DNA from: Planctomycetota bacterium
Lineage (GTDB): Bacteria > Planctomycetota > Phycisphaerae > SM23-33
Reading direction: 5' to 3'
DNA length: 64,000 bases
NCBI GenBank assembly: GCA_022705325.1
Contig: JAKJER010000014.1
Coordinates: forward strand, 62,001 to 126,000
Within the stretch, counting starts at the first letter, position 1. Each line of letters opens with the position of its first letter. Position numbers and translations under genes: made by a program. Below are positions 49,801 through 57,039 of this stretch, piece after piece. The notes beneath the pieces were generated by a model. It saw only the letters and a program-made list of their open reading frames with translations. It was not told where the DNA came from and made no database searches.

Positions 49801-50134
49801 CCCGCCCAAGCAATATGAGTGGACCGACACGAACTCGCTGATCGCGCGGGCCATGGTGCTGGCGGGCGACAAGCTCGTGGTGGCCGGGCCCAAGGACCTG
49901 GGCCAGAAGACCGAGGACATCCTGGCCTTCGAGAACGAAGAAGAGGCCCTGGCCGCCTTCGAGGGGCGCCGCGGCGTGCTGCTGCGGGTGATCTCCGCCG
50001 CCGACGGCAAGCAGGTCTTCGAGACCCCGCTGCCCGTCTTGCCCGTCTTCGACGGTCTGTCGGCCGCCAACGGCAAGCTGTACATGAGCCTCCAGGACGG
50101 CAGCGTCCAGTGCTGGGCCGACGGGCGGGACTAG
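46859..50134 (+). CDS. Exported methyltransferase-fold plus PQQ-type beta-propeller fusion
   Basis: A 1091-residue exported protein (signal peptide to about residue 24, VQADL). Residues about 25-145 look like a class I SAM-dependent methyltransferase core (LVVRIGCDDPGAI, VVHALDVDAAKVAAAREAV, LPYVDNLVNLIVCEAACSV, LAPGGVALV), which is unusual in an exported protein. The remainder is a PQQ/outer-membrane-type beta-propeller with repeats ending in Ala-x-x-Gly-Lys-x-x-Trp (ADTGKQIWTK-like, AKTGKELWSA, DGKLAWRF) and an entry WPMYRRDAARSGSVN near 627. A Lys/Pro-rich linker (935-985) precedes the last blade. Cofactor binding is not shown. ATG 46859 has GGAG eight bases upstream. Confidence 0.85.
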   Translation: MPRPLAIAAVLWAVLSSCPPVQADLAQVVRDSGVQGGLVVRIGCDDPGAIASLRLNERFVVHALDVDAAKVAAAREAVRQAGLYGPVSADRFDGKKLPYVDNLVNLIVCEAACSVPKDELLRALAPGGVALVAGQKLVKPWPDDIDQWTHYLHDPGNNAVARDRAAQPRSIQWVAEPRWGRSHEELASMSAAVTANGRIFTIMDRAPLASIRFLGQWELTGRDAFSGVLLWTRKISLWSDHLRHFRAGPLHLPRRLVAVGDRVYVTLGLAASVSQLDAATGKTLREYPGTEQAEEIVVDGGVVYVAVSASEANRRGGGLYVRNEPPLPKDRFIAAYQADTGKQIWTKPLGPKEHLLPQTLAAAGEAIYYQDTTGLVKLNAADGKEQWRTPRQTPQRRMSFSAPTLVVREGVVLLADRNAGDKPGQAPAAGAVEWGVHGWGENGFDRKPPCTLRAYEAKTGKELWSAPCSEGYNSPVDVFVVGQTVWVGSDFTGYDLKTGQSKGKLNWKGAAVGMAHHRCYRDKATEQYILTGRSGVEVVSYESGWIGNNSWIRGTCQYGIMPANGLIYAPPDACACFGKVKQPGMFAAAGKRRADGSMPFAGEPLEKGPVYGESAMIKPTPGVPADWPMYRRDAARSGSVNTKLPDKLQPQWSARIGGRLTQPVVAGGLTVVSAIDTHTVHALDAVNGQPRWTFTAGGRVDSPPVLHAGMVYFGSADGYVYALRGMDGKLAWRFRAAPADHRTVAYEQVESVWPVHGAVLMQNGFLYASAGRSTYLDGGLVLYALDPKTGKQLHRHVVTYIDPQSDKQTAREGKGFGAFDMEGTATDVLSGDGESVFIKHLRFDAHCQPVKEPKPHLFAVTGFLGEEWFVRSYWTIAETTGAGWGHWTVPTARTWFGRIMSFNDQRVCGYGRVRILSGPTGHKADAYHLYAARRTTTAQPPAGPPGAAVKSESSAASDAPKAKGKKAKRAGKGDDQAKPKDPPKQYEWTDTNSLIARAMVLAGDKLVVAGPKDLGQKTEDILAFENEEEALAAFEGRRGVLLRVISAADGKQVFETPLPVLPVFDGLSAANGKLYMSLQDGSVQCWADGRD

Positions 50135-50144
50135 AGCCCACCGG

Positions 50145-50285
50145 CCAGGGAATAGGAAAGAGAACTTGGGACGAACTCCTCCCTCTTGCCTATTCCCTGG
50201 TCCCTGATCCCTGTGTATCCCCCAGTCCCTATTCCCTCATCCCTATTCCCTAATCCCTCATCCCTCATCCCTGTTCCCTAGTCCT
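50145..50285 (+). repeat. Heptamer array D (consensus TNNTCCC) with inverted partner
   Basis: Units run from 50191 to 50211 and, after an irregular stretch, from 50230 to 50285: tattccc, tcatccc, tattccc, taatccc, tcatccc, tcatccc, tgttccc, tagtcct. The opposite-strand 12-mer CCAGGGAATAGG (50145-50156) pairs with CCTATTCCCTGG (50189-50200). The last units overlap the stop codon of the DUF1080 gene (50278-50280). Confidence 0.9.
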
Positions 50286-51621
50286 TAGCCTTCTGAATGG
50301 GGATCAGGACGATATTGCGGTACTCCATCCGCGAGCCCTCGCTCTGGAGGCAGATCTTGCCCGCGATGTGCTCGCAGTCGTCGGCGAAGTTCTGAAGCAG
50401 CCCGTTGACGCGGATCTCCAGCCGCCCGCCGTCGAGCATCAGTTCGTACTCGTTCCACTCGCCCAGCGGCTTCTCGTTGCTGGGGTGCATCTTCTTCGTC
50501 CGCCGCCCGCTGGTGCGGGCCGGGTCCGTCTTCATCGGGAACTGGCCGATGTTGAAGATGTCGCCCTTGTTGTCCACCATGCCCTGGCACTCGATGGACC
50601 GCGGCCAGACGCCGTCCTTGCCCGTCATCCGCAGCAGCACCCCGCCGTTGCCCTTGCTCAGGTGGCGCACCTGCATCCGCACGACGAAGTCGCGATAGTC
50701 CGCCTCGGTGCGGAGGTATCCAGCCGGCCGGCCCGCGTCGCACAACACGCCGTCCTTGACGCTCCACACGTCCTTCTGGGCGTCGGAGGAATACGTCCAG
50801 CCGGTCAGGTCCTTGCCGTTGAACAACCGCACCGCCTCGCCGTAGTGAGGGGGCAGGCCCTTGAGGCGGATGTCCTTGAAGTCCACGCTCATCGGCGCCC
50901 CGGCGTGGAGCTGCAGCGCCAGCACGCCCTCCATGCACCGCCCGGCCTTGTCATTGTCGATCAACTCGACGGTCTGCACGCCGTTGAGCTTCATCATCAC
51001 GTGGTTGCCGCGACAGGTGATCTCATACTCGTTCCACTCGGGCGTCTTGTTGCTCTTGTAGTAGCCGGCCTGGATCATCTGCTTTGGCTCGCCCACCTGC
51101 CCGGCCACCTCCTTGACCATTTCTCCGTCCTTGGCCTCCAGGATCACGAACTCGCCCACGCTGGCCAGGCGTTTGCGTCCGCGCTCGTGGTAGAGCAGCC
51201 CGACGTGCCCGGGTCCCTCGTTCACCTCCGCCTGGTAGCCGGAGACGACCCACGGGTTGCGGCTGCCCGGCTGGCCCACCACGCTGCTGCGGAACTGCAC
51301 GCCGGAGTTGTTCGCGTCGCCCACGCGGAACTTCAGGCGCAGGATGAAGTCCTTGGGCTTGCCGCCTTTCCAGATCAGGAACGTGTTGCCCTGGGCGGCC
51401 TTCTCCGCCGTCGTCTCGCCGTGGATCGCCCCGTCGCGGACCGACCACAGCCGGCTGTCGCCTTCCCAGCCGGTCAGGTCCTTGCCGTTGAACAGCGTCT
51501 GGAAGCCCGCCTCGTCATCGGCTGGTGTGGCCGGCGCATCCGCCGCCCACGCCGCGCCGCTCAACGCCGCCAGCACCGCCGCCAGAAGGAATCCGATTCG
51601 CCTGCTCTGTCTTGCCGTCAT
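50278..51621 (-). CDS. Double DUF1080 (3-keto-disaccharide hydrolase-like) protein
   Basis: A 447-residue exported protein (signal to about residue 27, AWAAD) with two DUF1080 beta-sandwich domains, each opening with FNGKDLTGW (near residues 43 and 267). The first has GVQFRSS and the second GNGGVLLRM followed by WPRSIECQ, both typical strand pairs. DUF1080 proteins are concanavalin-like and have been linked to 3-keto-glycoside hydrolysis; many in Planctomycetes occur as oxidoreductase partners. None is adjacent except the propeller protein upstream, which converges on the same heptamer array. ATG 51621 has AAGGAG seven bases upstream. Confidence 0.92.
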   Translation of the reverse strand: MTARQSRRIGFLLAAVLAALSGAAWAADAPATPADDEAGFQTLFNGKDLTGWEGDSRLWSVRDGAIHGETTAEKAAQGNTFLIWKGGKPKDFILRLKFRVGDANNSGVQFRSSVVGQPGSRNPWVVSGYQAEVNEGPGHVGLLYHERGRKRLASVGEFVILEAKDGEMVKEVAGQVGEPKQMIQAGYYKSNKTPEWNEYEITCRGNHVMMKLNGVQTVELIDNDKAGRCMEGVLALQLHAGAPMSVDFKDIRLKGLPPHYGEAVRLFNGKDLTGWTYSSDAQKDVWSVKDGVLCDAGRPAGYLRTEADYRDFVVRMQVRHLSKGNGGVLLRMTGKDGVWPRSIECQGMVDNKGDIFNIGQFPMKTDPARTSGRRTKKMHPSNEKPLGEWNEYELMLDGGRLEIRVNGLLQNFADDCEHIAGKICLQSEGSRMEYRNIVLIPIQKAKD

Positions 51622-51710
51622 CGTCGTGCTCCTTTGCCGAGGGTGGCCCAGTGGGCCCAGTGGGTTCAACGCTGCCGGCGGCGGGCCTATTCCCGCAGTC
51701 TTTGTCCGGA

Positions 51711-51716
51711 TACAAT
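51711..51716 (+). promoter_or_regulatory. -10 element for leaderless membrane-protein mRNA
   Basis: TACAAT ends seven bases before ATG 51723; no good -35 match. Confidence 0.35.
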
Positions 51717-51722
51717 AAGGCT

Positions 51723-52136
51723 ATGCAGGCTCACTCGACGACGGTTTTCTACCTGGTGTTGTGGGCTGTGTATCTGCCCGCAATCCTCTGGTATGTACGG
51801 CGCAAGCGCCACAGCCTGGCAATCGCGGCCTTCTCCGCCATCGTCCCGTCGCTGGTGGCCCTCGATGCGGGTTACGTGTTCGTCCTGAACCGTGGCGAAG
51901 CGGTTCGCCAGTTCGTCGCCTACAGTGCATCGGGCATGGACGTGTGGTCGCACTGGGCCAGTGCGTGGCCAATGCTCCTGCTGCTGACGTTACTGGCCGC
52001 AGCGGGGCACTTCGTGTGGGGCCTGGTCGCCAGCTTCAGGGAGAGGTACGACGTCTGGGTCGTGGTCGCCGTGGCAAGCGGGATCATGTCACTGCTGGCC
52101 TTATTGGTCGTCGTGTCCACCGCCCCGACCGCCTGA
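51723..52136 (+). CDS. Small membrane protein, unknown function
   Basis: A 137-residue protein with four likely membrane segments (about 8-24, 33-52, 83-104, 112-134). The first segment carries YLVLWAVYLPAILWYVRRKRH, the RRKRH tail placing that end in the cytoplasm. No known family. ATG 51723 follows a TACAAT hexamer at leaderless spacing; an AAGG lies too close to the start to be a usual ribosome site. The gene is alone between the divergent DUF1080 gene and the SDR gene. Confidence 0.65.
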   Translation: MQAHSTTVFYLVLWAVYLPAILWYVRRKRHSLAIAAFSAIVPSLVALDAGYVFVLNRGEAVRQFVAYSASGMDVWSHWASAWPMLLLLTLLAAAGHFVWGLVASFRERYDVWVVVAVASGIMSLLALLVVVSTAPTA

Positions 52137-52148
52137 CCTGCTGTTTCC

Positions 52149-52176
52149 TTTTCCCTATTCCCTTTTCCCTATTCCC
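52149..52176 (+). repeat. Heptamer array E (TNNTCCC)
   Basis: Four units ttttccc, tattccc, ttttccc, tattccc in the gap between 52136 and 52331; same consensus as array D. Confidence 0.85.
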
Positions 52177-52228
52177 TGCCGTTAGAACCTCTTGCCAAAG
52201 CTCTCGCCAGCGGATAAGTTTACAGCCC

Positions 52229-52251
52229 GGCTTGCCTGCGGGCAGGCTGGC
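52229..52251. repeat. CCTGCC-family-like palindrome in SDR leader
   Basis: GCTTGCCTG-CGGG-CAGGCTGG-like inverted repeat upstream of the SDR gene. Confidence 0.5.
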
Positions 52252-52330
52252 CGGCCGGCGGGAGGCGCCGGTCTGCCGCGGGAAAAGGTGCAGACCGGTG
52301 CGCCCGCGGTCGGCGAGCGATGGGAGAGCA

Positions 52331-53110
52331 ATGGACCTGAACCTGAAAGACAAGGTCGTACTGGTGACGGGGGGCAGTCGAGGACTCGGCCGGACCATCT
52401 GTGAGAGCTTCGCCGACGAGGGGGCCAAGATCGTCGTCAGCTACTACCGCCAGGCCAACGGCACGGTGAACCTGGCCGACGAGGCCGAGGCGGTCGTCGC
52501 GGACCTCCAGCGGCGCGGCTCAGCCGCCATGGCCGTCGGAGGCGACGTGTCCATCGAACAGGACGTAGCCGACCTGTTCGAGCAGGCCTGGAGGCAGCTT
52601 GGCCCGGTCGACGTGCTGGTCAACAACGCCGGCATCTGCCCCGTGTCGTTCATCAAGGACATGCCCTACGAGATGTGGCGGTCCACCATCGACATCAACC
52701 TCAACGGTACGTTCCTGTGCAGCCGCGAGCTGGTCCGCCGCGCGACCGCGCAGAAGCGCCCCGCCCGCATCGTCAACATCGTCTCGCAGGCGGCCTTCAA
52801 CGGCTCGGCCACGGGCAAGTCGCACTACTCGGCCAGCAAGGCGGGCATCGTAATGCTGACGGTATCGCTGGCCAAGGAGATGGCCCGCGAGGGCATCACC
52901 GTCAACGCCGTCGCTCCGGGCATGATGCGGACGGAGATGGTGGCTGAGTCGCTCAAGGTCAAGGAAGAGCAATACAACAAGAGCATCCCGCTGGGTCGCA
53001 TCGGCGACACCCGCGAGGTGGCCAACGTGGTGCTGTTCCTGGCCAGCGACGCCGCCAGCTACGTCACCGGCGCCACCTACGACGCCAGCGGCGGGATGCT
53101 CATGAGGTGA
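52331..53110 (+). CDS. SDR family oxidoreductase (FabG-like)
   Basis: A 259-residue short-chain dehydrogenase/reductase. Cofactor motif TGGSRGLG at about 14-21, NNAG at about 98-101, catalytic Ser in NIVSQ (about 149) and YSASK (Tyr about 166, Lys 170), PGMMRTEM, and the C-terminal GGM(L). The motifs fit a NAD(P)-dependent enzyme. As first gene of a cluster with an MFS transporter, a FGGY kinase and a propeller protein, it probably oxidises a polyol or reduces a ketose, with the kinase phosphorylating the product; FabG-type 3-oxoacyl reduction is an alternative. GGGAG lies five bases from ATG 52331. Confidence 0.92.
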   Translation: MDLNLKDKVVLVTGGSRGLGRTICESFADEGAKIVVSYYRQANGTVNLADEAEAVVADLQRRGSAAMAVGGDVSIEQDVADLFEQAWRQLGPVDVLVNNAGICPVSFIKDMPYEMWRSTIDINLNGTFLCSRELVRRATAQKRPARIVNIVSQAAFNGSATGKSHYSASKAGIVMLTVSLAKEMAREGITVNAVAPGMMRTEMVAESLKVKEEQYNKSIPLGRIGDTREVANVVLFLASDAASYVTGATYDASGGMLMR

Positions 53111-53150
53111 GACCGTGGCCGGTAGCCGGCGGCTGGTGAACCGGTGGCCG
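53108..53150 (+). repeat. Heptamer-like array F (GGTNNCC)
   Basis: Degenerate units ccgtggc, cggtagc, cggcggc, tggtgaa, ccggtggc, cggtaat directly after the SDR stop; consensus GGTNNCC or GGTNNTCC, with less regular phase than arrays C-D. Confidence 0.55.
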
Positions 53151-53267
53151 GTAATCCGAAATGGCCTGTGTCGTCGTGCGTTTTGAAAGCAGCCGGTGAA
53201 GGGATGGATTCGCCGGCCTGTACGCGACGTTGACGCCGCCCGGCGTCGGGCGGCGGTTGCATCATAG

Positions 53268-53289
53268 ACCTGCCTGCCGGCAGGCAGGT
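53268..53289. repeat. CCTGCC-family palindrome, perfect copy
   Basis: A perfect 22-bp palindrome, arms ACCTGCCTGCC, 29 bp before the MFS start codon and inside the presumed SDR-MFS operon. Confidence 0.9.
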
Positions 53290-53318
53290 TCGGTTCGCAA
53301 ACAAGGAGCAAACGCGTC

Positions 53319-54557
53319 ATGGCAAGCATGTCCCTGGACACCCGAATTCGTCTGAGCGTCATGATGTTCCTGCAGTATATGATGCTGCCCGTATGGTGGA
53401 TCCCGTTGGCGGCGTATGTCGTAGGGCTGGGGGGGACGGCCGGCTTCTGGAAGCCGTGGATCATGAGTTCGATGGCCCTTGGCTGCCTGGCCTCTCCGCT
53501 GATCGGCATGTTTGCGGACCGGCATTTCGCCAGTCAGCACGTGCTGGCGGGCTTGAACCTGACTGCCGGCGTCCTGCTGTTGGTGGCGGCCAACATCTCC
53601 AATCCGGCCATGTTGTTCGTTGTGCTGCTGCTGGCGATGCTGTGCTACATGCCCACCTGGGGCCTGACCAGCTCGGTCTCGATGGCCCACAGCCCGGCGG
53701 AGAAGTTCCCCCAGATCCGCGTCTTCGGATCAATCGGCTGGGTGGCGGCCGGCGCGTTCAGTCTGGTCGGCCTGTACCTGATGAAGGTGGAGATTGACAA
53801 GACGCCGATCATCTTCTACTGCGGGGCGGGGACGGCCTTCGCCGGGGCGATCTTCTCGCTCTTCCTGCCGCACACGCCCCCGCCTGCCAAGGGACAGAAG
53901 GCCAGCGTCGTCGACGTGCTCGGCCTGCGGGCCTTCAGTCTGTTCAAGCACGCCGATTTCACGCTGTACGTGCTGGTGTCCATCCTGGTCTCGGTCGCCT
54001 TCTCCATGTATTGGTCGTACTTCTCGGAGTACCTGACCGACAAGGGGTTCACGCTGCTGACCTTCACCACCAACCTTGGACAGGTCGCCGAGATGCTCCT
54101 GATGCTCGCGGTCCCGCTGGCCATCGCCAAGGTCGGACTGAAGTGGGCCATGGTGATCGGCCTGCTGGCCCAGCTCGCACGTTATGGCTCGCTTTACCTG
54201 GGTGAGATCAGCGGCGCCCTGGCCCTGAGCTACGTGGCCATCCTGGTCCACGGCCTGATCTTCGGCTTCTTCTTCGTCGGTGGGCAGATATATGTCGATC
54301 GCCGGGCCCCCAAGGAGATGAAGGCCCAGGCGCAGGGCTTCATGTTCCTGGCCACCTTCGGCGTGGGCCTGTTGATCGGTAACTTCCTCTGCGCCTGGCT
54401 CATCGACGCCTACAAGGTCAATGGCGTGCGCCACTGGGAACCGGTGTGGATGTGGACGACGGTGGCATCGGCCGTGGCCATGGTGCTCTTCGCCTTGCTC
54501 TTCCATGACAAGACCAAGCCGGCGGAGGAACAGCCCGCCCCCGAAGCCGCCGCCTGA
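53319..54557 (+). CDS. MFS nucleoside/sugar symporter (NHS-like)
   Basis: A 412-residue inner-membrane protein with 12 predicted segments. The order of motifs (FLQYMMLPVWWIPLAAYV, PLIGMFADRHF, SIGWVAAGAFSLVG, and GFFFVGGQIYVDRRAP in the second half) is that of the nucleoside:H+ symporter branch of the MFS, related to NupG/XapB. A C-terminal acidic Pro/Ala tail is unusual. Located between SDR and kinase, it probably imports the substrate of that route, possibly a polyol or sugar rather than a nucleoside. ATG 53319 has AGGAG nine bases upstream. The gene is followed by a GC-rich hairpin. Confidence 0.9.
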   Translation: MASMSLDTRIRLSVMMFLQYMMLPVWWIPLAAYVVGLGGTAGFWKPWIMSSMALGCLASPLIGMFADRHFASQHVLAGLNLTAGVLLLVAANISNPAMLFVVLLLAMLCYMPTWGLTSSVSMAHSPAEKFPQIRVFGSIGWVAAGAFSLVGLYLMKVEIDKTPIIFYCGAGTAFAGAIFSLFLPHTPPPAKGQKASVVDVLGLRAFSLFKHADFTLYVLVSILVSVAFSMYWSYFSEYLTDKGFTLLTFTTNLGQVAEMLLMLAVPLAIAKVGLKWAMVIGLLAQLARYGSLYLGEISGALALSYVAILVHGLIFGFFFVGGQIYVDRRAPKEMKAQAQGFMFLATFGVGLLIGNFLCAWLIDAYKVNGVRHWEPVWMWTTVASAVAMVLFALLFHDKTKPAEEQPAPEAAA

Positions 54558-54590
54558 GTCGGCCAGACGAAAAACCAGCAACGCAATCCA

Positions 54591-54618
54591 GGCGGCCCCG
54601 GCGAAGTCCGGGGCCGCC
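54591..54618 (+). terminator. Intercistronic GC-rich hairpin
   Basis: Eleven-bp stem GGCGGCCCCGG / CCGGGGCCGCC with a six-base loop and no T-run; more likely an mRNA-stabilising hairpin than a terminator. Confidence 0.4.
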
Positions 54619-54637
54619 GCACCATGAGGAAGACGTT

Positions 54638-56152
54638 ATGCCCCAGTACCTGATGGGAATCGACAACGGCTGCACGGTTTCCAAGGCCGCCCTGTTCACC
54701 GCCGACGGTAAGGAAGTCGCCGTCGCCTCCGCCAAGACCCAGGCCACCTCCCCCAAGCCCGACTGGTACGAGCGGGACACCGAGGAGGTCTGGACCTCGA
54801 CGGCCGCCGCGGTCAAGCAGGTCATCGCCCAGGCGGGCGTGGATGCCAAAGACATCGCCGCCGTCGCCTGCACGGGGCACGGCAACGGGCTGTACCTGGT
54901 CGACGAGGCGGGCAAGCCCGTTCGACCGGGCATCCTGTCCATGGACGGCCGGGCCAAAGAATATATCCGGCGTTGGCAGGCGGAAGGCGTCGGGCAAAAA
55001 GTGCTGCCCATGACCATGCAGAGCATCTGGCCCGCCCAGCCCAACGCGCTGCTGGCGTGGCTCCGCGACAACGAGCCGGACACGTTCAAGAAGGCCCGCT
55101 GGGTGCTCATGTGCAAGGACTTCGCCCGCTCGCGCCTGACCGGCAAGATCCAGATGGAGCTGACGGACATGTCCGGCACGAGCCTGATGAACCTTCAGAC
55201 GCGCGGCTACGACCAGGCCGTGCTGGAGGCGTTCGGGATCGGCGAGATGATGGACCTGCTGCCCCCGATCGTCCGCAGCGAGGAAGTCTGCGGCACGGTC
55301 ACCGCCGAGGCGGCCGCCGCCACGGGCCTGGCCGAGGGCACCCCCGTCGCCGGCGGGATGTTCGACATCGACGCCTGCGGGCTGGCCACCGGCACCATCG
55401 ACGACAGCCAGCTCTGCATGATCGCCGGCACCTGGGGCAACAACCAGTACATCTCGAAGACGCCCGTGGTCAGCGAGGACGTCTTCATGACCTCCTGCTA
55501 CGCCATGCCCGAGTACTACCTCATCCTCGAGGGCAGCGCCACCTCGGCCAGCAACCTCGAGTGGATCGTCAACCAGTTCTTCCAGGCCGAGCAGGCGACG
55601 GCCGCCCAGCGCGGCACGAGCGTCTACGACGTGTGCAACGAGTGGGTCGAGCAGACCAAACCCGAGGACGCGAAGATCGTCTTCCTGCCCTTCCTGTACG
55701 GTTCGAACGCCCACGCCGATGCCAAGGGCAGCCTGGTGGGGATGGCCGGCTGGCACACCCGCGGGCACGTGCTGCGGGCGGTGTACGAGGGCGTCGTGTT
55801 CGGTCACCTCACCCACGTGAACAAGCTGATGAAGTTCCGCCCGCCGTTCAAGCGGGTGCGCCTGGTCGGCGGGGCGTCGCGGTCGCGGGCCTGGGTGCAG
55901 ATCTTCGCCGACGCCCTCCAGGCCCCCGTCGAGATCCCCGACGGCACGGAACTCGGCGCCCTGGGCGCGGCCATTTGCGCCGCGGTGGCCGCCGGCGTCC
56001 ACCCGTCCTACGAGGCGGCCGTCGGCGCCATGGTCCGCTTCAGCCGAGTCCAGGAGCCTCAATCCGACAAGGCCGCCCTCTACCAGGCCAAGTTCGACCG
56101 CTACCAGAAGGTCGTCCAGGCCCTGGGCGGGGTGTGGAAAGACCTGGCCTGA
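54638..56152 (+). CDS. FGGY-family carbohydrate kinase, L-xylulokinase-like
   Basis: A 504-residue sugar kinase. The N-terminal ATP-phosphate motif is MGIDNGCTVSKAALF, CTGHGNGLYLVDEAGKPVRPGILSMDGRA resembles the L-xylulokinase (LyxK) branch, and RVRLVGGASRSRAWVQIFADALQAPVEIP in the C-terminal domain is the family adenine-site signature. It would phosphorylate a pentulose or similar ketose from the SDR step. DUF and carboxylate groups that fix the substrate cannot be read from sequence alone. The start ATG 54638 is preceded by GAGGAAG. Two bases separate its stop from the propeller gene. Confidence 0.92.
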   Translation: MPQYLMGIDNGCTVSKAALFTADGKEVAVASAKTQATSPKPDWYERDTEEVWTSTAAAVKQVIAQAGVDAKDIAAVACTGHGNGLYLVDEAGKPVRPGILSMDGRAKEYIRRWQAEGVGQKVLPMTMQSIWPAQPNALLAWLRDNEPDTFKKARWVLMCKDFARSRLTGKIQMELTDMSGTSLMNLQTRGYDQAVLEAFGIGEMMDLLPPIVRSEEVCGTVTAEAAAATGLAEGTPVAGGMFDIDACGLATGTIDDSQLCMIAGTWGNNQYISKTPVVSEDVFMTSCYAMPEYYLILEGSATSASNLEWIVNQFFQAEQATAAQRGTSVYDVCNEWVEQTKPEDAKIVFLPFLYGSNAHADAKGSLVGMAGWHTRGHVLRAVYEGVVFGHLTHVNKLMKFRPPFKRVRLVGGASRSRAWVQIFADALQAPVEIPDGTELGALGAAICAAVAAGVHPSYEAAVGAMVRFSRVQEPQSDKAALYQAKFDRYQKVVQALGGVWKDLA

Positions 56153-56154
56153 CC

Positions 56155-57033
56155 ATGTGGATCACCGCGCTGCTCGCCGTGCTCTCGCTCGCGCAGGCGC
56201 CCGCGCGCCCCGCGCTGGCCGCCCCGCTCAAGACGCCGTGTCCCGCCTTCCTCTACGCAGCCGAGGGCGACGGCGGGTGGATCCTCCGCTTCAACCGCCA
56301 GGGTGAGATCGACTGGTCCTTCCGTGCACCGATGAGCCGCGACGTGTGGCAACTGCCCGGCGGCAACGTCCTGTTCGCCTTCAACGAGAAGTACGACCCC
56401 AAGGGCCACGACAACCCGAGCGGCGTCATGGAGGTCGACCCCGCGGGCAAGGTGGTCTGGCGGTTCGACACCAAGGGCCAGGTCTGGGCCTGCCAGCGGC
56501 TGGCCGACGGCAACACGCTGATCGGCGCCGCCAGCCAGGGCAAGGTGCTCATCGTCAGCCCAGCCGGCAAGATCGTCCGCGAGGTCCGCCTCCGCAACGC
56601 GCCCGGGCATAGCTGCATGCGACACGCCCGCGCCCTGGCCGACGGGACGATCCTGGTAGCCGAGGAGTCCGCCAAGGCCATCCGCGAGTACGATCCCCAG
56701 GGCAGGTTCGTGCGGGAGATGACCGTGCCCTTCCCCCCGTTCTCCGTCTGCCGCCTTCCCAACGGCCACACGCTTACCAGCGGCAAGACGCACCTGGTCG
56801 AGTTGGACAAGGCCGGCAAGGTCGTCTGGTCGCTGGACGGCAAGGACTACCCGGACCTGGGCGTGCGATGGCTGGCGGGCCTGCAAGTGCTGCCCAACGG
56901 GAATATCTTCTGCTGCAACGCCGGGGGCAAGGTCGGCTTCATCGAGTTCTCGCGAGACAAGAAGGTCGCGTGGGCCAGCAACGACAAGCCTATCCACCTG
57001 CCGGCCGGGCACGGGATTCATGTGCTGCCTTGA
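56155..57033 (+). CDS. Exported beta-propeller protein (NHL/PQQ-type)
   Basis: A 292-residue exported protein: signal peptide 1 to about 22 and six or seven blades, each with D-x-x-G-K-V-V-W-like closings (DPAGKVVWRFDTKG, DKAGKVVWSLDGKD) and LPNGN turns. It resembles the PQQ-binding-like propellers common in Planctomycetes, but a cofactor is not proven. The ATG is two bases after the kinase stop, so translation is coupled to the sugar-kinase operon. Possible role: binding or oxidising the sugar before uptake. Confidence 0.85.
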   Translation: MWITALLAVLSLAQAPARPALAAPLKTPCPAFLYAAEGDGGWILRFNRQGEIDWSFRAPMSRDVWQLPGGNVLFAFNEKYDPKGHDNPSGVMEVDPAGKVVWRFDTKGQVWACQRLADGNTLIGAASQGKVLIVSPAGKIVREVRLRNAPGHSCMRHARALADGTILVAEESAKAIREYDPQGRFVREMTVPFPPFSVCRLPNGHTLTSGKTHLVELDKAGKVVWSLDGKDYPDLGVRWLAGLQVLPNGNIFCCNAGGKVGFIEFSRDKKVAWASNDKPIHLPAGHGIHVLP

Positions 57034-57039
57034 GACTGC

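Noticed and set aside
46889..49813. A 974-codon frame antisense to the propeller fusion
   Set aside because: Typical high-GC shadow: codon bias and motifs belong to the + strand gene.
50191..50285. Heptamer array considered as a CRISPR array
   Set aside because: Units are 7 bp with no spacers, and there are no cas genes.
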